Source: Bradyrhizobium sp.
GTDB taxonomy: Bacteria; Pseudomonadota; Alphaproteobacteria; Rhizobiales; Xanthobacteraceae
DNA length: 36,782 nucleotides
Reading direction: 5' to 3'
Assembly: GCF_030646015.1 (NCBI RefSeq)
Contig: NZ_JAUSLT010000086.1
Location: 1-36,782, forward strand
Below, piece by piece: positions 7,183 through 13,992 of this stretch. How positions within the stretch are numbered: the stretch's first letter is position 1; each line of letters begins with the position of its first letter. Under the pieces are notes generated by a model. That model did not search any database, was not told the DNA's origin, and worked only from the letters and a program-made list of their open reading frames with translations. Both the position numbers and the translations under genes were made by a program.

Positions 7183-7310
7183 AGGCGGAATTCACGCCGC
7201 ATCCGAGGGGCGGCACCAAAAAGCGGCAGCAGAACGATATTGAGGCGGCGTCGCGCCACTGGCGCAGCTACAAGGCGCGCAAGGCCGCCGAACGGACCAG
7301 GAGGAAGTGA
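7179..7310 (+). CDS. Small basic ORF overlapping the vapC stop (43 aa, unknown)
   Basis: The frame begins at GTG 7179, overlapping the vapC stop codon in the same four-base GTGA arrangement that joins vapB and vapC, and ends two bases before the next gene at 7313. The product is about 43 residues, very rich in Lys and Arg (KKRQQNDIEAASRHW, YKARKAAERTRRK), and could bind nucleic acid. I do not recognise the family. The tight packing between vapC and the HigA-like gene supports a real coding region. Against it, the frame has no Shine-Dalgarno of its own and is short enough to be chance. Its end contains the AGGAGG used by the next gene. Confidence 0.4.
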   Translation: MKAEFTPHPRGGTKKRQQNDIEAASRHWRSYKARKAAERTRRK

Positions 7311-7312
7311 CC

Positions 7313-7639
7313 ATGCCCCTGACCAGGAGTTTTCGCGAGACGGTACAGGCGCGGGCGCGTCGCGATATCAAATTTCGGCAGGCCTTGCTCGCCGAAGCCA
7401 TGCAGGCGTTGCTCGACGGTAATGTGGAAGAGGGTCGCGCGGCGCTGCGTTCCTGCATCAACGCCACCATCGGCTTCGAAAAGCTTGGTGCGGCGCTCGG
7501 CCGCTCGCCCAAGAGCCTGATGCGGATGTTTGGTCCATCCGGTAATCCCACGGCCGAGAATCTGCTCGGTGTCATCGGCGTCTTGCAGCAGGAGGCGGGT
7601 GTCCGTTTGCAAGTACGCGCCGTGGCCGACGCGGCCTGA
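7313..7639 (+). CDS. HigA-like helix-turn-helix antitoxin/regulator (no obvious toxin partner)
   Basis: The protein has 108 residues. The ATG at 7313 is set by AGGAGG at 7299-7304 (8-nt spacing); the GTG at 7307 is too close. The sequence RARRDIKFRQALLAEAMQAL, then VEEGRAALRSCINATIGFEKL and a helix-turn-helix region (AALGRSPKSLMRMFGPSGNP) matches the addiction-module antidote / HigA-like regulators common in rhizobia. Such proteins normally sit beside a RelE/HigB toxin. None is seen on either side here, so it may be an orphan or may work with vapBC in one transcript. It is followed by non-coding, decayed sequence. Confidence 0.75.
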   Translation: MPLTRSFRETVQARARRDIKFRQALLAEAMQALLDGNVEEGRAALRSCINATIGFEKLGAALGRSPKSLMRMFGPSGNPTAENLLGVIGVLQQEAGVRLQVRAVADAA

Positions 7640-7702
7640 CGGAAGCCCGCCAACGCACGTCCTTCCATTTCGAAAGGGCCAGTCGACGCGAGGTTCGCAA
7701 TC

Positions 7703-7817
7703 ATGCCGAAGATACCTGAGGCCAGAAGGCCGCCGCTGACCGCCGCTGATGGAAGTCCGCAAGCCGACCAAAGCCGATATCGCCAGAATGCGCCCTGCGC
7801 GCGATGTGCTGCCGGCG
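7703..7817 (+). pseudogene. Decayed antitoxin N-terminus (BrnA-like), frameshifted
   Basis: One frame reads MPKIPEARRPPLTAADG and then goes out of phase at GATGGAAGTCC (7748-7758). The next frame continues EVRKPTKADIARMRPARDVLP. Joined, they resemble the N-terminus of BrnA-type antitoxins (PPLTxxDGEVR...DxxRMRPAREVLP), a resemblance I give from memory. The usual downstream DNA-binding segment is not found, so the remnant is both frameshifted and truncated. No BrnT-like toxin is visible nearby. Confidence 0.45.
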
Positions 7818-7988
7818 AACCCGGGCCGATGCCGTGGGATCAGATCGACCGGCTCGGCGACACGCCCTTTATGCCCGGGGGACGTGACCAGCCCGCCATG
7901 CCGGCCGACCGGGTGGTTTTCGACGAATGATCCATCTCGACACAATGTTGCCCCCGCGAAGTCCGCCAATACGCGGAAGGGTGATGCG

Positions 7989-8160
7989 ATGAAGGACGAG
8001 TATGATTTCTCGACCGCCGAGCGCGGCAAGTTCTTGCGAAGGCGCGTGCCTCGTGCCGCCGGTCCATTTGGACCCGGAAGTGCTCGACTATCTCTCGGAG
8101 CGCGCCTCGGCGCGGCGCATTTCGCTGAGCACGCTGTTGAACACGTTGCTCAGGAAATAG
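7989..8160 (+). pseudogene. Decayed CopG-like antitoxin, frameshifted
   Basis: The frame from ATG 7989 reads MKDEYDFSTAERGKFL. After TTCTTGCG (about 8033-8040) the homologous reading continues one base later as CEGACLVPPVHLDPEVLDYL followed by SERASARRISLSTLLNTLLRK and a TAG at 8158-8160. The second part has the ribbon-helix-helix look of small CopG-type antitoxins (VHLDxEVLxYL...ARxISLSTLLNxLL). Family members usually extend a few residues past this stop. A single indel near 8036 explains the break, so this is a recent pseudogene unless the sequence itself has an error there. Confidence 0.55.
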
Positions 8161-8294
8161 ATCGACGCGGCCACGTAGCGGCGCCCGGTGTCCCGACCCG
8201 CCTCGAAGGTGGCCGACGGGAGTCGACCGAGAACACCAAAAAAGAATTTCCGAAAATCAGAATCTTCCCTTGACTCCTCCCCCAAATCACCCGC

Positions 8295-8800
8295 ACATTT
8301 CCGTCCATCCCGGCCCTTTCAGAGGGGCGTATCATGATCGTCACGAAACGTGGGCCGGGGACGCGGTGGACGCGACGGTGTCGGGCGCGCAGGCGGTGGC
8401 GGGGCGGGATCAACTCCGTGAGCTATCGAGCGGCGGGCAGACGGACGGCACTTCAGCGTACGGCAAAATCGTGTGGACCCGACGCCTCGACGCTGGCGTC
8501 AAGTCTGGCGGAGGCGCTGCAAGCCCGACCGGGCCTCAGTGCCGGTTTCCGCCAGGCGACGGAGACTAGACAGCCCGCTACTCCGGGGTGAGCGCGAGAT
8601 AAGCCGTAAAGCCATTGCGCAGGGAAGGCCGGAGTGTTTCCGCTGAACCTGTATGCTCATGTGCGTTTTTTGTTGCACGAGTTTGCACATGAGACCGCGG
8701 GTGCAGCGCGCACCCGGTCTTCCCTGCGCCCTCTGTATCCGGGGCGCCGAACTTTCCGGCAAAGCTCGGGCGCGTCGCGCCGCGAGAACGCGGAAGGATG
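8295..8800. repeat. Bradyrhizobium-type ~500 bp dispersed repeat element
   Basis: The stretch runs from CCGTCCATCCCGGCCCTTTC (8301) through the cores GTACGGCAAAATCGTGTGG and GCGCAGGGAAGGCCGG to TTCCCTGCGCCCTCT and CGCGAGAACGCGG. I recognise this pattern from memory as a repeat found many times in Bradyrhizobium, Rhodopseudomonas and Afipia genomes, usually miscalled as small ORFs. It encodes no convincing protein: all open frames are short and rich in Arg and Gly. The right part folds into a strong stem. The ends are approximate. It sits between the antitoxin remnants and the gene at 9003. Confidence 0.7.
8617..8729. other. Long stem-loop inside the dispersed repeat
   Basis: GCGCAGGGAAGGCCGG (8617-8632) pairs with CCGGTCTTCCCTGCGC (8714-8729), with one G-T wobble. 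Inside lies a second perfect stem, CTCATGTGC (8656-8664) with GCACATGAG (8685-8693). A third hairpin, GGGTGC (8699-8704) with GCACCC (8710-8715), competes with the base of the outer stem. The conserved structure suggests an RNA or a hairpin substrate for mobilisation, but no function is known to me. Confidence 0.6.
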
Positions 8801-9002
8801 CCTGGGCCTCGTGGCCCCCCGATTTGAACCGGAATCCGGCGGTTTTTTTTGCGATACCGCCCCCAAATCAGCCGGAATCCCTGACAAGACCTTCGTCTTT
8901 TCTCAGTATATCAAAAGCGGCCTGCCATCATTACGATGACGGGCACGCGCTGAACCACGATCTTTTCGTTCATTTCACTCCTTCCAAGCTGGCTGGCTTC
9001 CC

Positions 9003-9677
9003 ATGGATACCTCGAATCTCGCACAACACGCCGGAACGGCAGGCGCGGTCTTCGCATCGATCTTCGTGATCGCGACCACCACGATGCGGACCATGATCCC
9101 GCTGCGGGTGCTCGGCATTTTCACCAACCTCGTGCTGATCGCGACCGCGATCCCGAGCCGCAATTACCTGATCATCGTGGTGCAGGCGCTGGTGCTGGTG
9201 CTCAATTCCTACCGGCTGCATCAGATGCTGCAGCTGGTGCGGGACGTGAAGAAGTCGGTCCAGGGCGACCTGTCGATGGACTGGCTGAAGCCGTTCATGA
9301 CCGAGCGCCAATGCGCCGCCGGCGAGGTGCTGTTCTACAAGGACGAGAAGGCCGAGGACATGCTCTACATCGTCTCGGGCCGCTTCAAGCTGGTCGAATC
9401 CGGCATCGAGCTGCCGGTCGGCGCCATCGTCGGCGAACTCGGCATGCTGTCGCCATCGAACATGCGAACCCAGACGCTGGAATGCGTCGAGGCCGGTCTC
9501 ATCCTCAGCGTCAGCTACAGCAAGGTCGAGGAGCTTTACGTGCAGAATCCGGAATTCGGCTTCTACTTCCTTCGTCTCGCCAGCGCCCGGCTGTTCGAGA
9601 ACATCGCGAAGCTGGAGGAGAGGCTGGCGCAGCAGACCGCCGCAGCACCGGCGCCCGCCGCGCCGAAGCCCGCCTGA
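9003..9677 (+). CDS. Membrane protein with cyclic nucleotide-binding domain (Popeye-like layout)
   Basis: The protein has 224 residues. The first ~75 form three hydrophobic segments (about 13-30, 34-52, 54-72: GAVFASIFVIATTTM, VLGIFTNLVLIATAI, YLIIVVQALVLVL). A cyclic nucleotide-binding fold follows at about 90-200: FMTERQCAAGEVLFYKDEKA, then a phosphate-binding cassette IVGELGMLSPSNMRTQT that keeps the Glu145 and Arg155 positions used to bind cNMP. A Pro/Ala-rich tail ends the protein. Three membrane spans followed by a cytosolic cNMP domain is the layout of Popeye-domain proteins. It probably senses cAMP or cGMP at the inner membrane; there is no effector domain, so it may act through a partner. 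The next gene begins 17 bp downstream and may be co-transcribed. Confidence 0.85.
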   Translation: MDTSNLAQHAGTAGAVFASIFVIATTTMRTMIPLRVLGIFTNLVLIATAIPSRNYLIIVVQALVLVLNSYRLHQMLQLVRDVKKSVQGDLSMDWLKPFMTERQCAAGEVLFYKDEKAEDMLYIVSGRFKLVESGIELPVGAIVGELGMLSPSNMRTQTLECVEAGLILSVSYSKVEELYVQNPEFGFYFLRLASARLFENIAKLEERLAQQTAAAPAPAAPKPA

Positions 9678-9694
9678 CCGGCCGGATCGCCGGA

Positions 9695-10609
9695 GTGGCA
9701 AGCTTCCTGTCCTCGCTGCGCTATTTGCTCTCCGATTTCATCGGCGAGGGCGACGGCACGCCGCCATTCCTGCCCCCCGGCCTGCCCGATGCCGTGGAGC
9801 CCGACGTCAGCGAGGGCATTCATCTGTTGATGGAGTATCAGGGCGCGCGCTACGCGAAGCTCTATGTGGACCGGCTGCGGCGGTTCATCGGCAAGCCCGG
9901 CGTCGACGATGCGCTGTTCGCCGACGTGGCGCGGCTGATGGCGATGCGCATGAGCTATCAGGATCCGATCCGGATCGCGCAGCTGAAGCTTGGCGAACTG
10001 GACCCCGGCACCGGCGATCCGAGCGCCCGCGGCGATCCGAGCGCCCGCGGCGATCCAAGCGCCCGGGCGGCCGACGACGTCAGGAAATTCCGGCTGGATG
10101 AACTGGTCGAGGCGCTCCCCGCGGCGATCGCCGATCCGGTTCTCGGTCTCCTCGAACGCCTGGGATGGACGCGCAAGCAGGTCTCGATCCGCTTCAGCAC
10201 CAAAAACCGCTGGCGCGTTCGCCGCCTGAAGATCGAGGCGTCGTTGCGGCGCTGGCGGCGGTTCTCGGTGCGCTATGCCAGGGAGCGGGTCTGGGTCGAG
10301 CGCTGGCTGCATATGATCGACCGCGCTTTGACCAAGCAGCCCGAGGCCGCCTCGGCGATCGTGCAGACCGCGACCATGGTGCAGGGCTACGGCGCCGCCT
10401 ATCGCCAGGGCCTCGCCGACTGGCATGCGATCATCGATGGTCTCGCCAAGCCGACCTTCGACGGCGTGCTGCCGCTTGCGGATCTGGCCGGCGCCGTGGC
10501 GGAGGCGCGCGCCACTGCCTTGCCCGACCCGCGGCAGGCCGCACTCAAGCGCAGCATCGCGGAGATCCGGGCGCGGGCGCTCGCGGCCCGGGAAAACATG
10601 GCGGTATGA
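9695..10609 (+). CDS. Stand-alone DUF6537-like protein (C-terminal domain of indolepyruvate oxidoreductase beta)
   Basis: The product is about 304 residues from GTG 9695 (VASFLSSLRYLLSDF). The start is uncertain because the frame is open further upstream within the preceding gene. Segments such as EGIHLLMEYQGARYAKLYVD, ARLMAMRMSYQDPIRIAQLKL, RRLKIEASLRRWRRFSVRYA and VQGYGAAYRQGL resemble the C-terminal half of indolepyruvate oxidoreductase beta-type proteins, known as DUF6537. The N-terminal catalytic pyruvate-oxidoreductase gamma-type domain is absent and no alpha subunit lies nearby. It is rich in Arg and Lys, with no signal peptide or clear membrane span. A triple GDPSAR repeat lies at about residues 107-124. 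A role as a partner or regulator is possible; function is unknown. Confidence 0.72.
   Translation: MASFLSSLRYLLSDFIGEGDGTPPFLPPGLPDAVEPDVSEGIHLLMEYQGARYAKLYVDRLRRFIGKPGVDDALFADVARLMAMRMSYQDPIRIAQLKLGELDPGTGDPSARGDPSARGDPSARAADDVRKFRLDELVEALPAAIADPVLGLLERLGWTRKQVSIRFSTKNRWRVRRLKIEASLRRWRRFSVRYARERVWVERWLHMIDRALTKQPEAASAIVQTATMVQGYGAAYRQGLADWHAIIDGLAKPTFDGVLPLADLAGAVAEARATALPDPRQAALKRSIAEIRARALAARENMAV
10013..10066 (+). repeat. Three 18-bp tandem repeats encoding GDPSAR
   Basis: GGCGATCCGAGCGCCCGC occurs at 10013-10030 and 10031-10048, and a third copy at 10049-10066 differs at two bases. It keeps the frame and inserts three GDPSAR hexapeptides into a variable linker of the host protein. Near-identity of the copies points to recent slippage expansion. 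Confidence 0.9.
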
Positions 10610-10877
10610 TTCGATCCCTGCAGTGCGGAAGGCGAGAGCCGCTAACCGCCCGTTAATGGTGAATGCAACCTTAAGTCTTTGATTTCCCGATGGAACCAAA
10701 TTCGGCTTTGGCGCAATTTGATGCGATTTCGTGCTGAATCGGACAGCGACTATTGCAGAAATGTCGCACTGCTCCCGCAATGCACGTCGCTTCGCCCGGA
10801 AACCGCGAGTTTAACTTGTTTCGAACGGCAGTTGGGGCTCTTTAGCGACATCGATTTCAATTTTAGGGGGATATCCC
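10610..10877 (+). promoter_or_regulatory. 268-bp upstream region of the outer membrane protein gene
   Basis: No gene or repeat family is seen here. The region is AT-richer than its surroundings, as expected for the promoter of a strongly expressed porin-like gene, and ends with a purine-rich ribosome site (TTAGGGGGATATCCC) just before ATG 10878. I could not assign -35 and -10 boxes with confidence. Confidence 0.4.
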
Positions 10878-11633
10878 ATGCAGTCCAAATTTATCGCACT
10901 CCTCGGTGGAGCAGCCCTGAGCCTCGGGCTCGTCAATGCCGCTTCGGCCGCCGACATGGCAGCTCGTCCCTACACCAAGGCGGCCCCGATCGCCGTTGCG
11001 ATGTACAACTGGACCGGCTTCTACATCGGCGCCAACGGCGGCTGGGCATCCAGCCACAAGTGCTGGGATTATGCCGGTACCGTTGCTGCCCCCTTGGCTG
11101 TGAATCTGGCGGAAGGTTGCCATGATGCAACCGGCGGCACGATCGGCGGCCAGATCGGCTACAATTGGCAGGCCGGCTCCTGGGTGTTCGGTCTCGAAGC
11201 GCAGGGCAACTGGGCCGATCTCAGCGGCCGGAACGTCAGCATTGCCTTCCCGGGCTTCACCAATCGCTCGCGAATCGATGCCTTCGGCCTGTTCACCGGC
11301 CGCGTCGGTTATGCCTGGAACAACGCTCTGCTCTACGTCAAGGGCGGCGCCGCGGTCGTGAGCGACAAGTATAACTACTACAATACCGTAACCGGTGTTG
11401 ACGTCGGAACCGCTTCGGAAACCCGCTGGGGCGGCACGGTCGGCGTTGGCCTCGAATACGGATTCACCCCGAACTGGTCGTTCGGCGTCGAATACAACCA
11501 CATCTTCCTCGACGCGCGTAACATCGCGTTCGCTTCGCCGGCCCAGACCGTCGATCGCATCCATCAGGACGTGGACATGGTCACCGCGCGCATCAACTAC
11601 CGCTTCGGCGGCCCGGTGGTCGCAAGGTACTGA
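10878..11633 (+). CDS. Outer membrane beta-barrel protein (Omp25/Omp31 family)
   Basis: The 251-residue protein has a clear signal peptide, MQSKFIALLGGAALSLGLVN, cleaved after ...ASA at about residue 24. The mature part has the pattern of eight-stranded Omp25/31-type barrels of rhizobiales: YNWTGFYIGANGGWASS at the first strand, repeated GGxxGY and AGS(W)VFGLEAQGNW motifs, VGYAWNNALLYVKGGAA, then WGGTVGVGLEYGFTPNWSFG and a final strand ARINYRFGG ending in VVARY with the aromatic last residues typical of outer membrane insertion. It acts in the outer membrane as a structural protein or small porin. A strong rho-independent terminator lies 30 bp after the stop, so it is probably monocistronic. 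Confidence 0.93.
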   Translation: MQSKFIALLGGAALSLGLVNAASAADMAARPYTKAAPIAVAMYNWTGFYIGANGGWASSHKCWDYAGTVAAPLAVNLAEGCHDATGGTIGGQIGYNWQAGSWVFGLEAQGNWADLSGRNVSIAFPGFTNRSRIDAFGLFTGRVGYAWNNALLYVKGGAAVVSDKYNYYNTVTGVDVGTASETRWGGTVGVGLEYGFTPNWSFGVEYNHIFLDARNIAFASPAQTVDRIHQDVDMVTARINYRFGGPVVARY

Positions 11634-11662
11634 TCTGATCGGCTAGTACCTGTCTCGAACTC

Positions 11663-11692
11663 AAAAGCCCCGGCATCGTCCGGGGCTTTTTT
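11663..11692 (+). terminator. Rho-independent terminator of the outer membrane protein gene
   Basis: The stem AGCCCCGG (11666-11673) / CCGGGGCT (11680-11687) with loop CATCGT is followed by TTTTTT. It is preceded by AAAA, so it may also work for the convergent gene ending at 11700. Confidence 0.92.
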
Positions 11693-11699
11693 GCGCCGC

Positions 11700-13097
11700 T
11701 CACGCGCTCTGCGCGGTCTTGACGATCACCACATTGTCGTCATGGCCGCCGTGCCGCTTCAGGCTTTCGCGCCGCAGCGCCAGTTCGTCGCGCACCAACT
11801 CATAGCCGAGCTTGAACGTATCCAGCCCGTCCTTCGAGATGGTGCCGTCGCGCAAGCCTATCACCACCCCGCGAAGCACGGTCTCGAGTTCGTCCTGCAA
11901 TGCGTCGAGCGCCTCCATCGAGGTGGCATGCTCCATGCGCTCGCCGATATCGAGAATGGCCGTGGCCAGCTCGCTGGCCTTCTCCGGCGCAATCCGGGTC
12001 ACCTTGGTGTAGAGCGCGGCGAACAGCGAGCCGATGACGCCGAGCACGGCGACGCCGAGATAGGCGAGGTCGCTGTAGCGGTCGACGAATGATTTGGTGT
12101 CGTCGTTGATGTAGTCGGCGGCGCCCTGGTGCGCGACGATGAAGGCGTCCTTGTCGGTGCTGGCCGGCTCGATCCGGGAGGCGAAGCCGTTCTCCAGCGC
12201 AAGCTCGCCCTTGTTCTCGTAGATCGCCCGCGCCAGATTTCCCGCGACCGCGGTCGAAAGCCTGGACTGCGCGACCAGCACCCACTGCAGCCCGACCGTA
12301 TCGAGATCTTCCGAAGGGATAGCGGGTGTGGAAGACAGCATGCCGGCCGACAGCGTTTCCTCGGTAAGGCCGGGATATCTCCTGACCAGCGCCTTCGACT
12401 CGCCGATGTCGTTCAGGATCAATCTGCCACGCCTGACCTGCTGCTCGATGCTCTTGTCCCGCAGCATCCGGGAGACCGGCGCAATGGCGATCACCGCGCC
12501 ATAGCCGCCCGGCGCCAGCAATTGATCGAAGGTCGCAATCGGCGGAGCCGGCTGGAGACGCGAAGCGAAAGCGGGATCGTCGGAGACTTCGAGCAGCTTG
12601 CGGATGAAGGTGGCGCCGCCGTCGGCGTCAGCCACCAGCGCAACCTTCCTCTTCCTCAGCTCCGCGAGCGATTTGATCTTCCTGCCGGCGGGGCTGACCA
12701 GCAGCACCACGTCGTGCTCCAGGATCGCAACGGCGCGTGCGCGGGACGGGACCTTGACGTCGGTGCGCAGGATCGCAAGATCCGCCTGCTTGCGATCGAA
12801 TTGCGCAAGCGCCTTGGCGCTGTCGGGATTGGCAACGATCTTGAGGTGCAGCCGCGAATTGGTGGTCTTGAGCATGGCGGCGAGCTTGGCGGCGAACCGG
12901 GCCTCCGGGCCGTTGGCGTTGCCGACCGCGAACACCAGTGTTTCGGAATTCAGCCAGACCCGGGAGCCCCACACCGTCGCGACCGTCAGGATCACCGTCA
13001 GCGCGGCAAAAAGCAGCATCTGCCTGCGGTTGCTTTTGACAAGCCGTGAACGCGTGGAGGGCTTTGCCGCCTGCGCCGTCGGGATTTCTGCGCTCAT
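11700..13097 (-). CDS. Membrane-anchored TAXI-family TRAP solute receptor
   Basis: The 465-residue protein has a basic N-terminus (about 1-27), a membrane span RQMLLFAALTVILTVATVWG (about 28-47), then a periplasmic domain like TAXI-type TRAP receptors: LVFAVGNANGPEARFAAKLA with the G-x-x-x-G-x-x-x-x-x-A pattern near the start, ADLAILRTDV, SLAELRKRKVALV. A second span, LAYLGVAVLGVIGSLFAALY, lies at about 340-360 and leads to a cytosolic, helix-rich tail of ~100 residues. Classical TAXI receptors are soluble and about 320 residues, so the double anchoring and tail are unusual and suggest a sensing role. No TRAP permease gene lies next to it. It converges on the outer membrane protein gene. Confidence 0.82.
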   Translation of the reverse strand: MSAEIPTAQAAKPSTRSRLVKSNRRQMLLFAALTVILTVATVWGSRVWLNSETLVFAVGNANGPEARFAAKLAAMLKTTNSRLHLKIVANPDSAKALAQFDRKQADLAILRTDVKVPSRARAVAILEHDVVLLVSPAGRKIKSLAELRKRKVALVADADGGATFIRKLLEVSDDPAFASRLQPAPPIATFDQLLAPGGYGAVIAIAPVSRMLRDKSIEQQVRRGRLILNDIGESKALVRRYPGLTEETLSAGMLSSTPAIPSEDLDTVGLQWVLVAQSRLSTAVAGNLARAIYENKGELALENGFASRIEPASTDKDAFIVAHQGAADYINDDTKSFVDRYSDLAYLGVAVLGVIGSLFAALYTKVTRIAPEKASELATAILDIGERMEHATSMEALDALQDELETVLRGVVIGLRDGTISKDGLDTFKLGYELVRDELALRRESLKRHGGHDDNVVIVKTAQSA

Positions 13098-13247
13098 GGC
13101 TCATATCCGGGCCGGGTCGGCGCACCGCCTCTACTGGCTCCGCGGGCCGCCGGCGAGATCGTAAATATCTAAAAAAGAACGACAATTTTTCAGTTGTCGG
13201 ATGATATCCCGCTCCCGGCCGATTGCAAATCGGCCGCTCGAGTAACC

Positions 13248-13343
13248 TTACCCGCGGTCGCGATCAGCCGGGCTATCGCCGTTGGGCCACACCTTGGGTT
13301 TTTCGAACCACCCACAGGTGCAATCCGACACAGGAGATGTCAT
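13248..13343 (-). CDS. Possible small protein (31 aa) with Cys-x-Cys motif, unknown
   Basis: From ATG 13343 the frame reads MTSPVSDCTCGWFEKPKVWP and ends NGDSPADRDRG. The composition (Trp, Cys-x-Cys, charged tail) looks protein-like, and a GC-rich hairpin (GGCCGAT/ATCGGCC, 13217-13235) follows the stop on this strand. No convincing ribosome site precedes the ATG, and the frame is open upstream to 13454. The rest of the 13098-13453 gap shows only a small hairpin around CGACAA/TTGTCG near 13180-13200 and no other gene. Confidence 0.25.
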   Translation of the reverse strand: MTSPVSDCTCGWFEKPKVWPNGDSPADRDRG

Positions 13344-13453
13344 AAATGACAAATACCGGTCGAATTGTCCGGGTTTGAGAAGAGTTGCGCTGAACGCCTC
13401 CGGTCCGTGCCAATCAGTCCCAGCGAAGGGCGTCAGCTTTGTTGTTTCCCACA

Positions 13454-13843
13454 ATGTCGTCGTCAGTCCCGGTAGGTGCGCTGGTCGGATGGATGCTGCT
13501 CCTCACCGTGAAGCACATCATCGCGGATTTCGTCCTGCAGAATTCCTGGATGGCGATCGGCAAGGACCAGAAGACCGGTTGGGCGCTGCCGCTGCTGGCG
13601 CACTGCCTCGTGCATCTCGCCGTGGCCATGACCCTGATTTTGATCATTGCGCCGAAGTTCTGGTTCGTCGCTATCATCGATTTTCTCATTCACATCATGG
13701 TCGACCGCGCCAAGGGACTCTGCTCATCCACATTCGGCATGACCTACGAACATCCATGGTTCTGGACGCTGATCGGCGTCGACCAGGCCCTGCATCATCT
13801 CACCGGCTTCGGCCTGGCGATTTTCATGTCGGCGAACGGCTGA
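13454..13843 (+). CDS. DUF3307 family membrane protein
   Basis: The product is about 129 residues from ATG 13454 (MSSSVPVGALVGWMLLLTVK); a TTG at 13439 in frame is an alternative, and neither has a strong ribosome site. It shows the DUF3307 pattern: KHIIADFVLQNSWM near the first span, GWALPLLAHCLVHLAVAMTL, then IDFLIHIMVDRAKG, and a late DQALHHLTGFGLAIFM. There are three to four hydrophobic segments, so it sits in the inner membrane. Conserved His and Asp within the spans (KHxxADF, AHCLVH, HxxVD, DQxLH) suggest metal or proton binding, but no function is established for the family. It stands alone between a divergent TAXI receptor and a hypothetical gene. Confidence 0.75.
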   Translation: MSSSVPVGALVGWMLLLTVKHIIADFVLQNSWMAIGKDQKTGWALPLLAHCLVHLAVAMTLILIIAPKFWFVAIIDFLIHIMVDRAKGLCSSTFGMTYEHPWFWTLIGVDQALHHLTGFGLAIFMSANG

Positions 13844-13992
13844 TCCCGCCGGCATCGGGACCGGCGCGGCGCGAATCGCAGCGGGCGCACGACCGATTCG
13901 GCAGGGTCAAGATACCCGGGTGACTACAGGGGCCCTTGGTTAACCTTTCGTTAGAAGATTGCGCTGCATCCTTGCGGTCAGGGAGAACTGCC

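Noticed and set aside
7268..8029. A 253-codon minus-strand frame over the HigA-like gene and antitoxin remnants
   Set aside because: It has no recognisable domain and overlaps a gene with a good ribosome site; the low-complexity composition is typical of antisense frames.
8801..8880. A tRNA-like 3' arm on the minus strand (GGTTCAAATC followed by a GGGGGGCCA-like stretch)
   Set aside because: The T-stem has a mismatch and no anticodon or D arm can be drawn upstream, so it is not a tRNA gene. It might be a chance match or an old attachment-site remnant.
8270..8939. Several small ORFs in the dispersed repeat
   Set aside because: All are short, Arg-rich and mutually overlapping, as is usual for this non-coding repeat element.
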